From: Micrasema longulum
Taxonomy: Eukaryota > Arthropoda > Insecta > Trichoptera > Brachycentridae
Length of the DNA: 64,000 bases
Reading direction: 5' to 3'
NCBI GenBank assembly: GCA_022494885.1
Contig: JAGVSM010004964.1
Location: 62,001 to 126,000 of the forward strand
In this document: positions 63,540 to 64,000 of the stretch, piece by piece
Position numbering within the stretch: position 1 is the stretch's first letter
Layout of the letters: each line of letters begins with the position of its first letter
Translations under genes and position numbers: made by a program
The notes under the pieces: model-generated
What the model was told of the DNA's origin: nothing
What the model saw: the letters and a program-made list of their open reading frames with translations, nothing else
The model's database searches: none

Positions 63540-63915
63540 GGATACTTACTTATTGAGCATGTCCGGTTGGATTATATCCTGCCACTCCAACATGCGGTGA
63601 CAAGTATCACCTTGTCGTTTGCCAAAATTAGGTCCCCAGGAGTGCAGCCTTCCTCCATGAGCGGGCATGTCAATAGGTGGTTGTCGTCCTGGGTCACACA
63701 ATATATCATCACCAGAAAGGTACCCTCACCTTTGGAGATTTTATTTACATCGTGCAACACCCACCCGTAGGGGTGATCCATAGAGAGTATGGTAGGTGTT
63801 CATCTCCTTGGATACCCTCATTTGGATCCATCCATAGTCTTGTTCCAAGATCCTGTTGCCATAGTTCTTCTCTTCGCTGTTGTGAGGATTCAATATAAAA
63901 AAAATCGAACATAAA
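63540..63915 (-). pseudogene. Probable transposon-derived coding relic
   Basis: The minus strand gives MATGSWNKTMDGSK, MDHPYGWVLHDVNKISKGEG, VMIYCVTQDDNHLLTCPLME, EGCTPGDLILANDKVILVTA, CWSGRI and a stop near 63572. A CPL....CT..DL..A...........W...I ending occurs at the C-terminus of some LINE-encoded proteins and is a plausible zinc-binding end. The assignment is tentative and it could be a different gene. Confidence 0.4.
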
Positions 63916-64000
63916 AAAAAAGACTTTGAATGCTCTTCTTAATGCTTGGCAATTGCGATGGGAATCTTCCCCTGCAGGGAGGGTTACTTTTCTTTTTTTT

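Overview
The window is AT-rich eukaryotic DNA dominated by transposable elements. I see no convincing host gene: no long uninterrupted reading frame other than transposon pieces, no rRNA, and no bacterial-style operon. Insect origin is inferred from a mariner relic with TA target sites, many non-LTR (LINE) 3' ends of jockey/CR1/RTE/R1 type, tRNA-derived SINEs, Helitron-type repeats, Penelope-like elements (PLEs), and a short TTAGG-like tract near 34196. The order cannot be fixed from sequence alone.

Layout. 1-9,000: LINE relics, a large foldback (332-615), a SINE (2131), a LINE 3' end split by a SINE (4745-5640) and a 44-bp tandem repeat. 9,000-14,600: two LINE relics of one family, a recurrent 380-bp repeat, microsatellite, LINE 3' tails. 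14,673-15,672: Helitron-like element. 15,700-19,670: mostly unassigned AT-rich DNA. 19,678-24,745: a run of minus-strand LINE C-termini. 26,100-32,700: LINE with poly(A), foldback repeat, PLE ends, two Helitron-like elements (one carrying a retro-insertion with a 12-bp duplication) and a CR1-like fragment. 32,380-39,600: RTE and jockey-like relics and a tandem copy of the 380-bp repeat. 40,610-41,990: a PLE with the best-preserved coding region of the window, a GIY-YIG endonuclease domain. 42,100-53,800: SINEs, three long RTE fragments (one with the YADD motif), jockey-like fragments and Helitron 3' ends. 54,000-64,000: further LINE relics, a second PLE fragment on the minus strand, and a mariner element (60,347-61,584) split by another insertion.

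Most notable is a set of about nine hammerhead-ribozyme-like motifs. Each shows a CTGANGA-type core, one extra base, a stem II hairpin, GAA, then a short self-complementary hexamer (ACCGGT, ACTAGT, AGCGCT) followed by a possible cleavage base. Three sit in PLE 3' regions, two of these just downstream of a GIY-YIG reading frame; the rest lie in non-autonomous repeats. Hammerheads in PLEs are known in general; the constant extra base, the compensating changes in the stem III palindrome and the decay series seen here are worth testing.

The elements do not form a pathway. They are a layered record of insertions: SINE into LINE, retro-insertion into Helitron, and LINE-like insertion into mariner.
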